Of a stretch of 11,317 bases of DNA, positions 1 through 6,601 are shown piece after piece. The notes under the pieces were generated by a model. That model had not been told where the DNA came from and ran no database searches. It saw only the letters and a list, made by a program, of their open reading frames with translations. The DNA is from JBBDZE01 sp040900345. GTDB taxonomy: Bacteria; Patescibacteriota; Minisyncoccia; Spechtbacterales; 2-12-FULL-38-22. Both the position numbers and the translations under genes were made by a program. The DNA lies in assembly GCA_040900345.1 (NCBI GenBank), contig JBBDZE010000034.1, positions 1 through 11,317 on the forward strand, in the 5' to 3' direction. Position 1 is the first letter of the stretch. Each line of letters begins with the position of its first letter.

Positions 1-1433
1 ATCACTTCCCGCAGAGCATGGGCATTCGTGAGCAGCGCCGTGAGCCGATCCACGCCGAATGCAAAACCCGCCGCGGGCGGCATGCCGTGCTCCAGGGCGT
101 CCAGAAAGCTCTCATCAAGCCGTTGGGCCTCTTCATCGCCACAACGCAACTGCTCCTCCTGCGCCATGAACAATTCGCGTTGAAGAACCGGGTCGTTCAT
201 CTCGGAAAAGGCGTTCACCATTTCCCAGCCGTTGATAATCAACTGGAACCGAGCATCGTACTCTGGGTTTTCGGGAAGCGACTTGGCCAACGGCGCCAGT
301 TCGGTGGGTTGGTGAATGACAAACGTCGGCTCTACCACATTCGGACGGCACAGTTTTTTATAGATGAGGTCAGCTATTTGCCCCTTGTTGAGATGCGCTT
401 CAACGTGGATACCATGCTTTTGGGCCTCTTTGGCAAGCCCGTCGCGGTTCACATCTTCGTAGGCGATGCCCGCGTACTTATGCAAAAGCTCGGTAAACTC
501 AATGCGCGGCCACGGGGTGGTCAGGTCAATCTCCTTGCCCTCATGTTCAAACTTCGGATATTTACCGACGGCCTCAAAGATGTGCTGGAACAGCTGTTCT
601 GAAAACTTCATCAGCTCTTTGTAGTCTGTATAGGCCCAGTAGAACTCCAGCGAGGTAAACTCCGGGTTATGGGAAAGATCAATGCCTTCATTGCGGAAGT
701 TGCGGCCAATTTCGTATACTTTCTCGAATCCGCCAACGAGCAACTTCTTGAGATCAAGTTCGGGCGCTACACGCAGGTAAAGGTCCATATCCAGCGCGTC
801 CAAGTGCGTCTTGAACGGGCGCGCGGAAGCCCCGCCCGGAATGGGCTGCAGAATGGATGTCTCAACCTCAACAAAGCCGTGCGCATCCAAAAACTCGCGT
901 GTCGCCTTGATGATGGTACTGCGCGTAACGAAAATATTCTTTACCTCTTCGCTCATCAACAGGTCCAAGTACCGCTTGCGGTAGCGCTCTTCAACATTCT
1001 TCAACCCGTGCCACTTTTCCGGCAAGGGGCGCATAGCTTTCGCAATGATATCAAACGAGGAAACATCCACGCTCTTTTCTCCCCGCTTGGTCGTAAAAAG
1101 CATGCCGTCGGCACTGATGAAGTCGCCCAGGTCCAGGAACTTTTCTATTTCCCGGTATCCCTCCTTGCCCATGCTGTCTTCGCGAAAGGCCAGCTGGAAC
1201 GAGCCCGTGCCATCTTTGAGATCGCCAAACGTAAGGCCGCCGTGCTCGCGCAACGACATAAGACGACCCACCAGAGTGACAGGCGTTCCCTCCTTTTCTA
1301 ATCGTTCAAAGTTGTCGCGTACCTCGGTCGCGGTATGCGTTCGTTTAACAAAAACAGGGTATGGATTGTCCCCCAGATCTTGCAACTGCTTTCGCTTGTG
1401 CAGCCGATGCGCGATGATATCGTCTAAAGCCAT
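1..1433 (-). CDS. lysS: Lysyl-tRNA synthetase, class II (3'-truncated by window edge)
   Basis: This enzyme charges tRNA-Lys with lysine using ATP in the cytoplasm. From the ATG at 1433 the frame stays open for 477 codons to the left edge. The N-terminal OB-fold anticodon-binding domain lies around residues 51-133. The catalytic core follows, with the LysRS signature PIPGGASARPF at 197-207. Motif 2, FRNEGIDLSHNPEFT, is at 246-260, and motif 3, GFAFGVDRL, at 456-464. The last visible residues are AHALREV; family members normally end 10-25 residues later, so only the tail is missing. The start is the first Met of the conserved alignment; no Shine-Dalgarno precedes it (the upstream bases are CCCTTTTTGT). 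It lies downstream of the greA terminator and probably has its own promoter at 1524-1552. The identification is secure. Confidence 0.97.
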   Translation of the reverse strand, partial: MALDDIIAHRLHKRKQLQDLGDNPYPVFVKRTHTATEVRDNFERLEKEGTPVTLVGRLMSLREHGGLTFGDLKDGTGSFQLAFREDSMGKEGYREIEKFLDLGDFISADGMLFTTKRGEKSVDVSSFDIIAKAMRPLPEKWHGLKNVEERYRKRYLDLLMSEEVKNIFVTRSTIIKATREFLDAHGFVEVETSILQPIPGGASARPFKTHLDALDMDLYLRVAPELDLKKLLVGGFEKVYEIGRNFRNEGIDLSHNPEFTSLEFYWAYTDYKELMKFSEQLFQHIFEAVGKYPKFEHEGKEIDLTTPWPRIEFTELLHKYAGIAYEDVNRDGLAKEAQKHGIHVEAHLNKGQIADLIYKKLCRPNVVEPTFVIHQPTELAPLAKSLPENPEYDARFQLIINGWEMVNAFSEMNDPVLQRELFMAQEEQLRCGDEEAQRLDESFLDALEHGMPPAAGFAFGVDRLTALLTNAHALREV

Positions 1434-1450
1434 ACAAAAAGGGCTATGAG

Positions 1451-1474
1451 CTATTAGGTGCTAGGCATTAGGGG
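1451..1474. repeat. Tandem TAG-ending heptad repeat, copy upstream of lysS
   Basis: On the plus strand this reads CTATTAG, GTGCTAG, GCATTAG, then GGG: three exact 7-bp units, each ending in TAG. A four-unit version with the same boundaries lies at 7660-7690, upstream of rseP. This copy sits 17 nt upstream of the lysS ATG, inside the presumed 5' leader. No function can be assigned from sequence; it looks like a dispersed intergenic repeat. Confidence 0.7.
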
Positions 1475-1495
1475 AAAATATGATTGTTCCAACGC

Positions 1496-1522
1496 CTAAA
1501 ACCTACCCGCTAAAGCTAACAC
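1496..1522. repeat. Oppositely oriented heptad array in the lysS leader
   Basis: On the plus strand this reads CTAAAAC, CTACCCG, CTAAAG, CTAACAC: units of 7, 7, 6 and 7 bases starting with CTA. This is the reverse orientation of the array at 1451-1474, so the two can pair imperfectly around a loop of about 20 nt in the lysS leader. The array resembles the minus-strand reading of the rseP copy (CTAAAAC, CTAGTAC). It is more degenerate than the other two copies. Confidence 0.5.
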
Positions 1523-1523
1523 C

Positions 1524-1552
1524 ATTTTACGTCAGAACGAGGCCCCCGTAAA
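1524..1552 (-). promoter_or_regulatory. Putative sigma70-type promoter of lysS
   Basis: On the minus strand the -35-like TTTACG (1552-1547) and the -10-like TAAAAT (1529-1524) are separated by exactly 17 nt. The -10 matches consensus at 5 of 6 positions and the -35 at 4 of 6. The -35 overlaps the palindromic greA terminator. Transcription would start near 1517, giving a leader of about 84 nt containing the inverted heptad repeats. This is a pattern match only. Confidence 0.45.
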
Positions 1553-1588
1553 GCAAAAGGCCCCCGCGCGGGGGCCTTTTGCTTTACG
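1547..1588 (-). terminator. Perfect 42-nt palindromic terminator of greA
   Basis: Positions 1547 and 1588 start an uninterrupted 21-bp pairing centred between 1567 and 1568. A GC-rich core (GGCCCCCGC / GCGGGGGCC) is flanked by AAAA and TTTT, so it can act as an intrinsic terminator on either strand. It contains the greA stop codon (1586-1584). A second GGCCCCC at 1541-1547 could pair alternatively with the inner right arm. It separates greA from lysS. Confidence 0.85.
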
Positions 1589-2033
1589 AAATATGAGTGA
1601 TTTTAAATTTTTTCTTGCCCCTGGGGGTCACGATGTGTACCTCTTCGCCCGCCTGGCGCCCGATAAGGGATTTGCCCAGCGGTGAGGATGAGGAAAGCAG
1701 CCCCTGGGTCATGTCGGCCTCGCCACTGCCAACCAGCGTGACTTTCATCTTCCCCGCAACGTCTGTCAATTCAATAATAGAGCCTACGTCCGCAATACCC
1801 TCCTGCCGGTCTTCAACGACCTTAGCATTGCGAAGACATTGCTCGAGCTCCTCAATCTTTCCCTCAAGCGCCGTTTGAGCCTCTTTGGCCTCCAGATACT
1901 CGGCATTTTCAAGCAAGTCTCCCTGCTGAGAGGCCTCCCGCAGCCATTGAGCTATCTCCCACCGCTTCTTACTGCGCAACTCGTCCAACTCCTGCTTGAT
2001 TTTCTTTAGTCCTTCCTGTGATAGATGCTCCAT
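1584..2033 (-). CDS. greA: Transcription elongation factor GreA
   Basis: GreA enters the secondary channel of backtracked RNA polymerase and stimulates cleavage of the transcript 3' end. The 149-residue product has the N-terminal coiled coil (about residues 1-75). Its acidic tip GDLLENAEY is at 38-46, keeping the conserved Asp and Glu that hold the catalytic metal. The C-terminal FKBP-like domain carries SPLGKSLIGRQAGEEV at 117-132. It is slightly shorter than the usual ~157 residues. An upstream in-frame TTG at 2072 is rejected because it lies in the -10 hexamer of the greA promoter and would not be transcribed; the ATG at 2033 also fits the family N-terminus. No Shine-Dalgarno is visible. 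With its own promoter and terminator the gene is probably monocistronic. Confidence 0.96.
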   Translation of the reverse strand: MEHLSQEGLKKIKQELDELRSKKRWEIAQWLREASQQGDLLENAEYLEAKEAQTALEGKIEELEQCLRNAKVVEDRQEGIADVGSIIELTDVAGKMKVTLVGSGEADMTQGLLSSSSPLGKSLIGRQAGEEVHIVTPRGKKKFKITHIS

Positions 2034-2071
2034 AGAGTGATGCCAAGAATACCTGCTGCGAATATTACTCA

Positions 2072-2099
2072 ATTATACGGGTGAATTGACACACGTCAA
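2072..2099 (-). promoter_or_regulatory. Strong sigma70-type promoter of greA
   Basis: On the minus strand TTGACG (2099-2094) and a perfect TATAAT (2077-2072) are separated by 16 nt. The predicted start near 2065 gives a leader of about 32 nt before the ATG at 2033. The -35 region also forms a small inverted repeat, TTGAC-GTGT-GTCAA (2099-2086), which could be an operator. The promoter lies just downstream of the mrdA stop and makes greA independent of the mreB-mrdA unit. Confidence 0.8.
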
Positions 2100-2115
2100 C
2101 AAAGAAATCTGTGGA

Positions 2116-4101
2116 TTATTCTTCGGGGATGGTTTCGGGAATCCGCACGGTGCCGCCAAAGTATCCATTCAGTATCTCATAGGCAATCTGGACGGCACGG
2201 CCACTGCTTTTACCATGCTCCAGCACAACCGTCAAAACAATTGAGGGGTCGTCGTAGGGAGCAAAACCCGTAAACCAGCCATGGTTTTCCGTAGCGCCGG
2301 TTTGGGCCGTTCCGGTCTTGCCGGCAACCGCCACGGGAACTTGCCGAAGAACCGAGCTAGCACCCGTTGAAGCTGTCACCGCGGCTCGCATGCCTTCCCG
2401 GGCCACCTTCAAAGAAGAATCCTCGGCCAGTGCTTCACGAATAGCGTGCGGTTCGTGCGCAATGATACTGCCGTCAGCGGCCACTTCTTTGCGCACGACG
2501 TAGGGACGATAGAGCGTGCCGCCGTTGGCCACGGCCGCCGTGGCCGCGGCTACTTGCATGGGCGTCGCCAGCAAATCTCCCTGGCCAATGGAAATGTTGT
2601 AGGTGTCCCCCACATACCACTGCTCGCCCTTCACACGCTCTTTCCACTCCGGGGTAGGAATGCGCCCTTCATGTTCGGAACCAAAGGTAATGCCAAGTTT
2701 CTGACCCCAGCCAAATCTCCCCAAGTACTCGGCAATACGTTCAATCCCAAGACCGGCCTGTCCTTGATATCCGCCTCCTATAACCCAGAAGTAGACGTTG
2801 CTAGAAACGGCAATGGCGCGGCGCATATCAACCCAACCGTGATTTTTGTTATCGCGAAAAATATAGTTGACGGAAGCATCAAAAACGCTTGGCACTGAAA
2901 TGTACCCATGCGTAAGCATATTTTTGCGCGGGTCAATGACATGCTCTTCGAGCGCGGCGGTAGCAATAAACGGCTTAATGACCGAGCCCGTTGGATAGGC
3001 CCCCGATAAGGCACGATTGAACAGCGGGTTGTTGGCGCTCTCAAAATATTCCCGCGCCTCGCTGCCAGAAAGGCCGCGCACGAAGTGATTGGGGTCAAAA
3101 TCGGGCAAACTCACCAATGAGAGCACCTCTCCGGTTTTAGGGTTCAACGCAACTACGGCGCCGCTCGTCAGGTTATTGCTTTCAAGCCCCCTCTGAAGCG
3201 CCTCGCGACTGATGCGCTGCAGCCGCGCATCGACCGACAGTTCCAGCGTGGAACCCATAACGGGTTGTCGAACCACCCGCTCGCTCGTAACTTCACCCGT
3301 TACCGTAACGAATTTGGCGAAAAGGCCGCGTACGCCGCGCAGACTTTGCTCAAAATAATATTCAACGCCTTTTTTGCCGATGTCGTCGGAGCGCTGATAC
3401 CCTTCGCGGCCGGCCAACTCTTCCTCCGCAATGGTGCCCGTATAGCCAAGGAGGTGCGAGAACAAGCGCCCCTGGGGATAGGAACGCGCACCGGTCTCCA
3501 CTATTGAAAGTTCCGGATGGCTTACAAGCAATCCGGAAAAGACCGCGACCTCCTCTTCCTGAAGTTTTTTCAGCAAAAGCAGCTCTCCAAAGTTTCGCTC
3601 GCGCGCCCGGCGCATGCGTTCGTGTACGGTCGAGGTTGTCAGGGTCTCATCGGCCTCCGCCAGCGCATGAGCAAGTTCATCCAGCGTAGCCTCGGAAAGT
3701 TGGGCAGGATTGACTATCAGGTCAAACGAAGGACTTGTACTGGCGATGACCATACCGTCGACCGTGACTATCGTGCCGCGACTCGGACCAATACTGTACA
3801 CTTGCTGGGCGTTTTCCTCGGCGACCCTCCCGTACTCCTCGCCGTAGGCAACAAGCAAATAGGCATTATAGCCGCCCAAAAAAACGACTCCCACCAGCAC
3901 TAGCACGAACAACCCGGTCAGGCTGGCACCGGGCACCGGCACTTCCAGCCGGCGCTGGTTATCAACACGGCGGTTAAAATCCGTTGAAACGTCGGACAAC
4001 ATCTCTTCGGGCGCCACGTCAAACCCGTCGTGCGTGGCAACATAACGCTGATGCGCTGCCGGGGATCGAACAAGCCGAATGATGAACCGCAAGAGAAACA
4101 T
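2116..4101 (-). CDS. mrdA: Penicillin-binding protein 2, peptidoglycan DD-transpeptidase
   Basis: This is the elongasome transpeptidase that cross-links peptidoglycan along the cell side wall. The 661-residue product has a cytoplasmic N-terminus of about 60 residues, one membrane segment (about 61-84), a PBP dimerisation region, then the transpeptidase domain. All three penicillin-binding motifs are present: SVIK at 373-376 (catalytic Ser373), SSN at 433-435, and KTGT at 595-598. The frame extends upstream to 4176, but those 25 codons overlap mreB; the ATG at 4101, 7 nt after the mreB stop, is preferred and leaves MFLLRFIIRLV as N-terminus. The tight spacing implies co-transcription with mreB, which positions this enzyme in rod-shaped cells. 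The usual neighbours mreC, mreD and rodA are not between or next to them. Confidence 0.94.
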   Translation of the reverse strand: MFLLRFIIRLVRSPAAHQRYVATHDGFDVAPEEMLSDVSTDFNRRVDNQRRLEVPVPGASLTGLFVLVLVGVVFLGGYNAYLLVAYGEEYGRVAEENAQQVYSIGPSRGTIVTVDGMVIASTSPSFDLIVNPAQLSEATLDELAHALAEADETLTTSTVHERMRRARERNFGELLLLKKLQEEEVAVFSGLLVSHPELSIVETGARSYPQGRLFSHLLGYTGTIAEEELAGREGYQRSDDIGKKGVEYYFEQSLRGVRGLFAKFVTVTGEVTSERVVRQPVMGSTLELSVDARLQRISREALQRGLESNNLTSGAVVALNPKTGEVLSLVSLPDFDPNHFVRGLSGSEAREYFESANNPLFNRALSGAYPTGSVIKPFIATAALEEHVIDPRKNMLTHGYISVPSVFDASVNYIFRDNKNHGWVDMRRAIAVSSNVYFWVIGGGYQGQAGLGIERIAEYLGRFGWGQKLGITFGSEHEGRIPTPEWKERVKGEQWYVGDTYNISIGQGDLLATPMQVAAATAAVANGGTLYRPYVVRKEVAADGSIIAHEPHAIREALAEDSSLKVAREGMRAAVTASTGASSVLRQVPVAVAGKTGTAQTGATENHGWFTGFAPYDDPSIVLTVVLEHGKSSGRAVQIAYEILNGYFGGTVRIPETIPEE

Positions 4102-4108
4102 ACTAGCG

Positions 4109-5146
4109 TTAATATTCAGGGTCAACGAGAACCTCGCGAAGGCTCTCAAGATGTTCCAGCACAATACCCGTACCACGTGCCACCGCCGTGAGCGGGTCTT
4201 CAGTCATCAGTACCGGCATTTGGGTCTCGTGAGCAACCAGTTCATTGAATCTTCGCAGCATACTGCCACCGCCAGCCAGCACAATACCCGTTCCCATTAT
4301 GTCAGCAAGTACTTCGGGCGGGGTGCGCTCAACGGTTTCCTTGATAGCGCGGATGATGATCGCGACGGTTGGCTCCAGCGCGTGGCGAATATCCTCGTCG
4401 GTAACAATAATCTCTTTTGGCAAGCCGGTGATAAGATCGCGGCCGCGCATAGGAATCGTTTGTGCTTCGCTCATGGGGAGCGCTGACCCAATCTCTATTT
4501 TAAGAATCTCGGCGGTACGCTCGCCCAACAGCAAGTTGAACTCGTCGCGCGCAAAGTTGATAATATCTTCGTTCATCTTGTCCCCCGCCACGCGCAAACT
4601 TTGGCTGGTCACAATGCCTCCCAAAGAAATGACCGCAACCTCCGTCGTGCCGCCACCGATATCCACAATCATATTGCCGGCTGCCTCTTGGACATTCAGG
4701 CGCGAACCAATAGCCGCCGCCATGGGCTCTTCAATTAGATATACTTCGCGCGCACCCGCATTGCGAGCGGCATCCTCCACCGCGCGCTTTTCCACTTCCG
4801 TCACGCCTGAGGGAATGCCAATAACCACGCGCGGACGCGGATAAAAACTCATGGGGTCGGAGTGAACCTTGTCAATAAAGTATTTGAGCATCTGCTCGGT
4901 TATTTCAAAATCGGAAACGACCCCATCCACGAGCGGACGGGTTGCCACGATGTGAGCGGGTGTTTTACCTACCATGCGCTTGGCCTCTTCACCAATAGCT
5001 AAAATGCGCCCGGTCTTCGTGTTGAGCGCGACCACCGAGGGCTCGTTTATTACAATACCCCGCCCGCGTACATAGACGAGCGTATTGGCAGTCCCTAAAT
5101 CAATTCCAATGTCCTTGGAAAATCTTCCAAAAATGCTATCGAGCAT
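4109..5146 (-). CDS. mreB: Rod shape-determining protein MreB (bacterial actin)
   Basis: MreB is an actin-like ATPase that forms membrane-associated filaments guiding side-wall synthesis. The 345-residue product is typical in length. The phosphate-1 loop GIDLGTANT is at 14-22, phosphate-2 VDIGGGTTEV at 161-170, and the adenosine-binding GIVLAGGGSML at 287-297. The N-terminal MLDSIFGRFSKDIGIDLG starts as expected for the family. The frame runs on to 5266, but those 40 codons translate an intergenic palindrome (giving ALPTGRQAF), so the ATG at 5146 is the start. The upstream bases are AAGAATGGCAC, not a convincing ribosome-binding site. mrdA follows after 7 nt. Confidence in identity is very high. 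Confidence 0.97.
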   Translation of the reverse strand: MLDSIFGRFSKDIGIDLGTANTLVYVRGRGIVINEPSVVALNTKTGRILAIGEEAKRMVGKTPAHIVATRPLVDGVVSDFEITEQMLKYFIDKVHSDPMSFYPRPRVVIGIPSGVTEVEKRAVEDAARNAGAREVYLIEEPMAAAIGSRLNVQEAAGNMIVDIGGGTTEVAVISLGGIVTSQSLRVAGDKMNEDIINFARDEFNLLLGERTAEILKIEIGSALPMSEAQTIPMRGRDLITGLPKEIIVTDEDIRHALEPTVAIIIRAIKETVERTPPEVLADIMGTGIVLAGGGSMLRRFNELVAHETQMPVLMTEDPLTAVARGTGIVLEHLESLREVLVDPEY

Positions 5147-5156
5147 GTGCCATTCT

Positions 5157-5180
5157 TGCCCGTGAGGGCAAATGAGTATA
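5157..5180 (-). promoter_or_regulatory. Possible mreB promoter -10 and leader hairpin
   Basis: On the minus strand TATACT (5180-5175) resembles a -10 hexamer, 28 nt upstream of the mreB ATG, but no good -35 is present at the expected spacing. Just downstream, TGCCC-TCAC-GGGCA (5170-5157) forms a 5-bp stem with a 4-nt loop close to the start codon. Both are weak pattern matches; the palindromic repeat to the right may have replaced or displaced upstream promoter bases. Confidence 0.25.
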
Positions 5181-5203
5181 AACGAATGCAGCACGAACGC
5201 CTG

Positions 5204-5219
5204 CCTGCCGGTAGGCAGG
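5204..5219. repeat. Dispersed CCTGCC-GGTA-GGCAGG palindrome
   Basis: This is a 6-bp inverted repeat around GGTA, preceded by another CTGC. When read through on the minus strand it translates as LPTGRQA. From general familiarity, this is a recurrent intergenic palindrome in Parcubacteria-like genomes; that recurrence cannot be confirmed from one copy here. It forms the mreB-proximal module of a cluster of palindromes. Confidence 0.65.
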
Positions 5220-5222
5220 GCT

Positions 5223-5254
5223 GTCTCCCTTTGGGAGATCTCCCGTAGGGAGAC
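5223..5254. repeat. 32-nt nested palindrome with two CTCCC/GGGAG hairpins
   Basis: GTCTCCCT (5223-5230) pairs with AGGGAGAC (5247-5254), and the interior contains the perfect palindrome GGGAGATCTCCC (5233-5244). Only the pairs at 5231/5246 and 5232/5245 fail. It can also fold as two successive small hairpins, CTCCC-TTT-GGGAG (5225-5237) and CTCCC-GTA-GGGAG (5240-5252), so it looks like a duplicated unit. No gene lies here. Confidence 0.7.
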
Positions 5255-5265
5255 AAGAACGAGCA

Positions 5266-5284
5266 CCCTGAGCGAAGCGAAGGG
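5266..5284. repeat. CCCT-GAGCGAAGCGA-AGGG repeat unit
   Basis: This short inverted repeat (CCCT / AGGG) encloses GAGCGAAGCGA, which contains a GCGAA GCGAA tandem. It reads CCCTTCGCTTCGCTCAGGG on the minus strand. It resembles palindromic units I associate with Patescibacteria genomes. It lies 12 nt from the preceding palindrome and appears to be the third module of the mreB upstream mosaic. Confidence 0.5.
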
Positions 5285-5294
5285 GAGCCGTTAT

Positions 5295-5319
5295 ATGCCC
5301 GCGAATAACACGCAGGCAT
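5295..5319 (-). terminator. Hairpin downstream of proS, possible weak terminator
   Basis: ATGCCCGCG (5295-5303) and CGCAGGCAT (5311-5319) form a 9-bp stem with one mismatch, which is a G-U wobble in the minus-strand RNA, and a 7-nt loop. It begins 18 nt after the proS stop. No T-tract follows on the minus strand (ATAACGG follows), so it may be a processing or stability hairpin rather than a true intrinsic terminator. Confidence 0.35.
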
Positions 5320-5337
5320 TCCATTATCGCGCAGATT

Positions 5338-6597
5338 TTACTCTGACACAACCGCCCGCAGGATATCCAGCACTTCCGCCTGCGCCACGACGCGAGTCTC
5401 TTCCTCGCCACGACGCTTTACCTCGACCCCACCGGCGGCCAAGCTCTTTTCGCTGAGAGTCAAGCGCACGGGAATACCGATGAGATCGGCGTCAGCAAAT
5501 TTTTCGCCGGCGCTCACGCTATCCCGATTGTCGTAGAGCACATCAATGCCCGCCAGCGTAAGCTCAGCTTCTAACTTTTCAGCCGCTTGGGCGGCCTTAG
5601 CTGAGCCGGGAATGGTGATGATATGGGCGGCAAAGGGTGCGACGGCCTGCGGCCACAGAATGCCCCGCTCATCGTGGTAGACCTCTACAATAATGGCCAT
5701 CAGACGGCTCACACCAATGCCGTACGAGCCCATGACGACATGCTGTCGTTCGCCCTTCTCATCCGTGTAGGTGAGGTTCATCGCCTCGGAATACTTCGTG
5801 CCGAGCGGGAAGATATTACCCGCCTCAACAGCATTTCCTTTCCGGATAACCCCGCCGCACTCCGAGCATTTCTCGCCATCTTTCCATGTTGCCACCTCGT
5901 CGTTTTGAGCAAGCATGCACGCCTGGCAGTAGTAGATGGTGTCCTCGCCTACATCAGCCAGAACTTGAAACTCATGCGTGGTGTTGGCGGTAAAGTCGCC
6001 ACCGGCCGCCAGCGTGTAGAACACGTCCAGCCCACAGCGATTGAATACTCGGATGTACGCCTCCCGTACCTTTTGGTAATAATCGTTGAGGTCCTCTTCT
6101 GACGTATGGAAACTATAGAGATCTTTCATCATGAACTCACGCCCGCGCAAAAGGCCGCTCTTGGCACGCGGTTCGTTGCGAAATTTTGTCTGAATTTGAT
6201 AAGTGGCAAACGGCAAATCTTTGTAGGAAGCAATATAGTGCGTGGCAATAGCGGTTATGACCTCCTCGTGCGTCCACCCCAACGAAAAACCCGGTTCTTT
6301 GTCGGTCTTGGTAATGGCGTCATACCCAACATCCAGTTTAAAGCGATCGGTTGCCTCAAGATACTTGCGGTCAACAAGTGCGGGCATGAACATCTCCTGG
6401 CCGTCAATGCCGTTCATCTCCTGCCGGATAATATCACTCACGCGGCGCATAACGCGCCACCCTAAAGGCAAGTACGAATACACTCCCGCCGCGTGCTTAA
6501 AGGCAAAACCGCCGCGCAGCAGAAGCTGAGCGTTGATGGCCGTCTCTTCGCTTGAGATGGAACGAAGCGATTTGGTAAAAAGTTTTGATTGGCGCAT
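5338..6597 (-). CDS. proS: Prolyl-tRNA synthetase, short form without the editing insertion
   Basis: This class II synthetase charges tRNA-Pro with proline. The 419-residue product has the substrate-loop region GWTHEEV at 107-113, motif 2 around 136-164 (FRNEPRA, then RGREFMMKDLYSFH), motif 3 VMGSYGIGVSRLM at 288-300, and a C-terminal anticodon-binding domain from about 320. Typical bacterial enzymes have about 570 residues with a ~180-residue editing domain between motifs 2 and 3. Here that domain is absent, and the linker instead carries CQAC (224-227) and CSEC (244-247), resembling a small zinc ribbon. The ATG at 6597 lies 4 nt after the rseP stop, so the two genes are probably co-transcribed. 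No Shine-Dalgarno is visible (bases ATAACGGT precede the ATG). Confidence 0.95.
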   Translation of the reverse strand: MRQSKLFTKSLRSISSEETAINAQLLLRGGFAFKHAAGVYSYLPLGWRVMRRVSDIIRQEMNGIDGQEMFMPALVDRKYLEATDRFKLDVGYDAITKTDKEPGFSLGWTHEEVITAIATHYIASYKDLPFATYQIQTKFRNEPRAKSGLLRGREFMMKDLYSFHTSEEDLNDYYQKVREAYIRVFNRCGLDVFYTLAAGGDFTANTTHEFQVLADVGEDTIYYCQACMLAQNDEVATWKDGEKCSECGGVIRKGNAVEAGNIFPLGTKYSEAMNLTYTDEKGERQHVVMGSYGIGVSRLMAIIVEVYHDERGILWPQAVAPFAAHIITIPGSAKAAQAAEKLEAELTLAGIDVLYDNRDSVSAGEKFADADLIGIPVRLTLSEKSLAAGGVEVKRRGEEETRVVAQAEVLDILRAVVSE

Positions 6598-6601
6598 ACC
6601 G

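Noticed and set aside
18..1301. Plus-strand open frames of 194 and 210 codons (18-602 and 669-1301)
   Set aside because: They lie wholly antisense to lysS, show no recognisable domain, and reflect the codon bias of the real gene on the other strand.
1434..1583. T-box or lysine riboswitch in the lysS leader
   Set aside because: There is no T-box AGGGUGG core or antiterminator, and the leader is too short for a lysine aptamer.
2034..2072. Upstream TTG start for greA
   Set aside because: The TTG uses the last base of the promoter TATAAT, so it would not be in the mRNA, and the added residues do not match GreA.
4102..4176. 25-codon N-terminal extension of mrdA overlapping mreB
   Set aside because: It would overlap the mreB 3' end by more than 65 bp, whereas the ATG at 4101 follows the mreB stop at normal operon spacing.
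5147..5266. 40-codon N-terminal extension of the mreB frame
   Set aside because: It translates dispersed palindromic repeats (ALPTGRQAF) and lies upstream of the conserved MLDSIFGRF start.
5204..5319. CRISPR array upstream of mreB
   Set aside because: The repeats are different short palindromes without a regular repeat-spacer pattern, and no cas gene is present.
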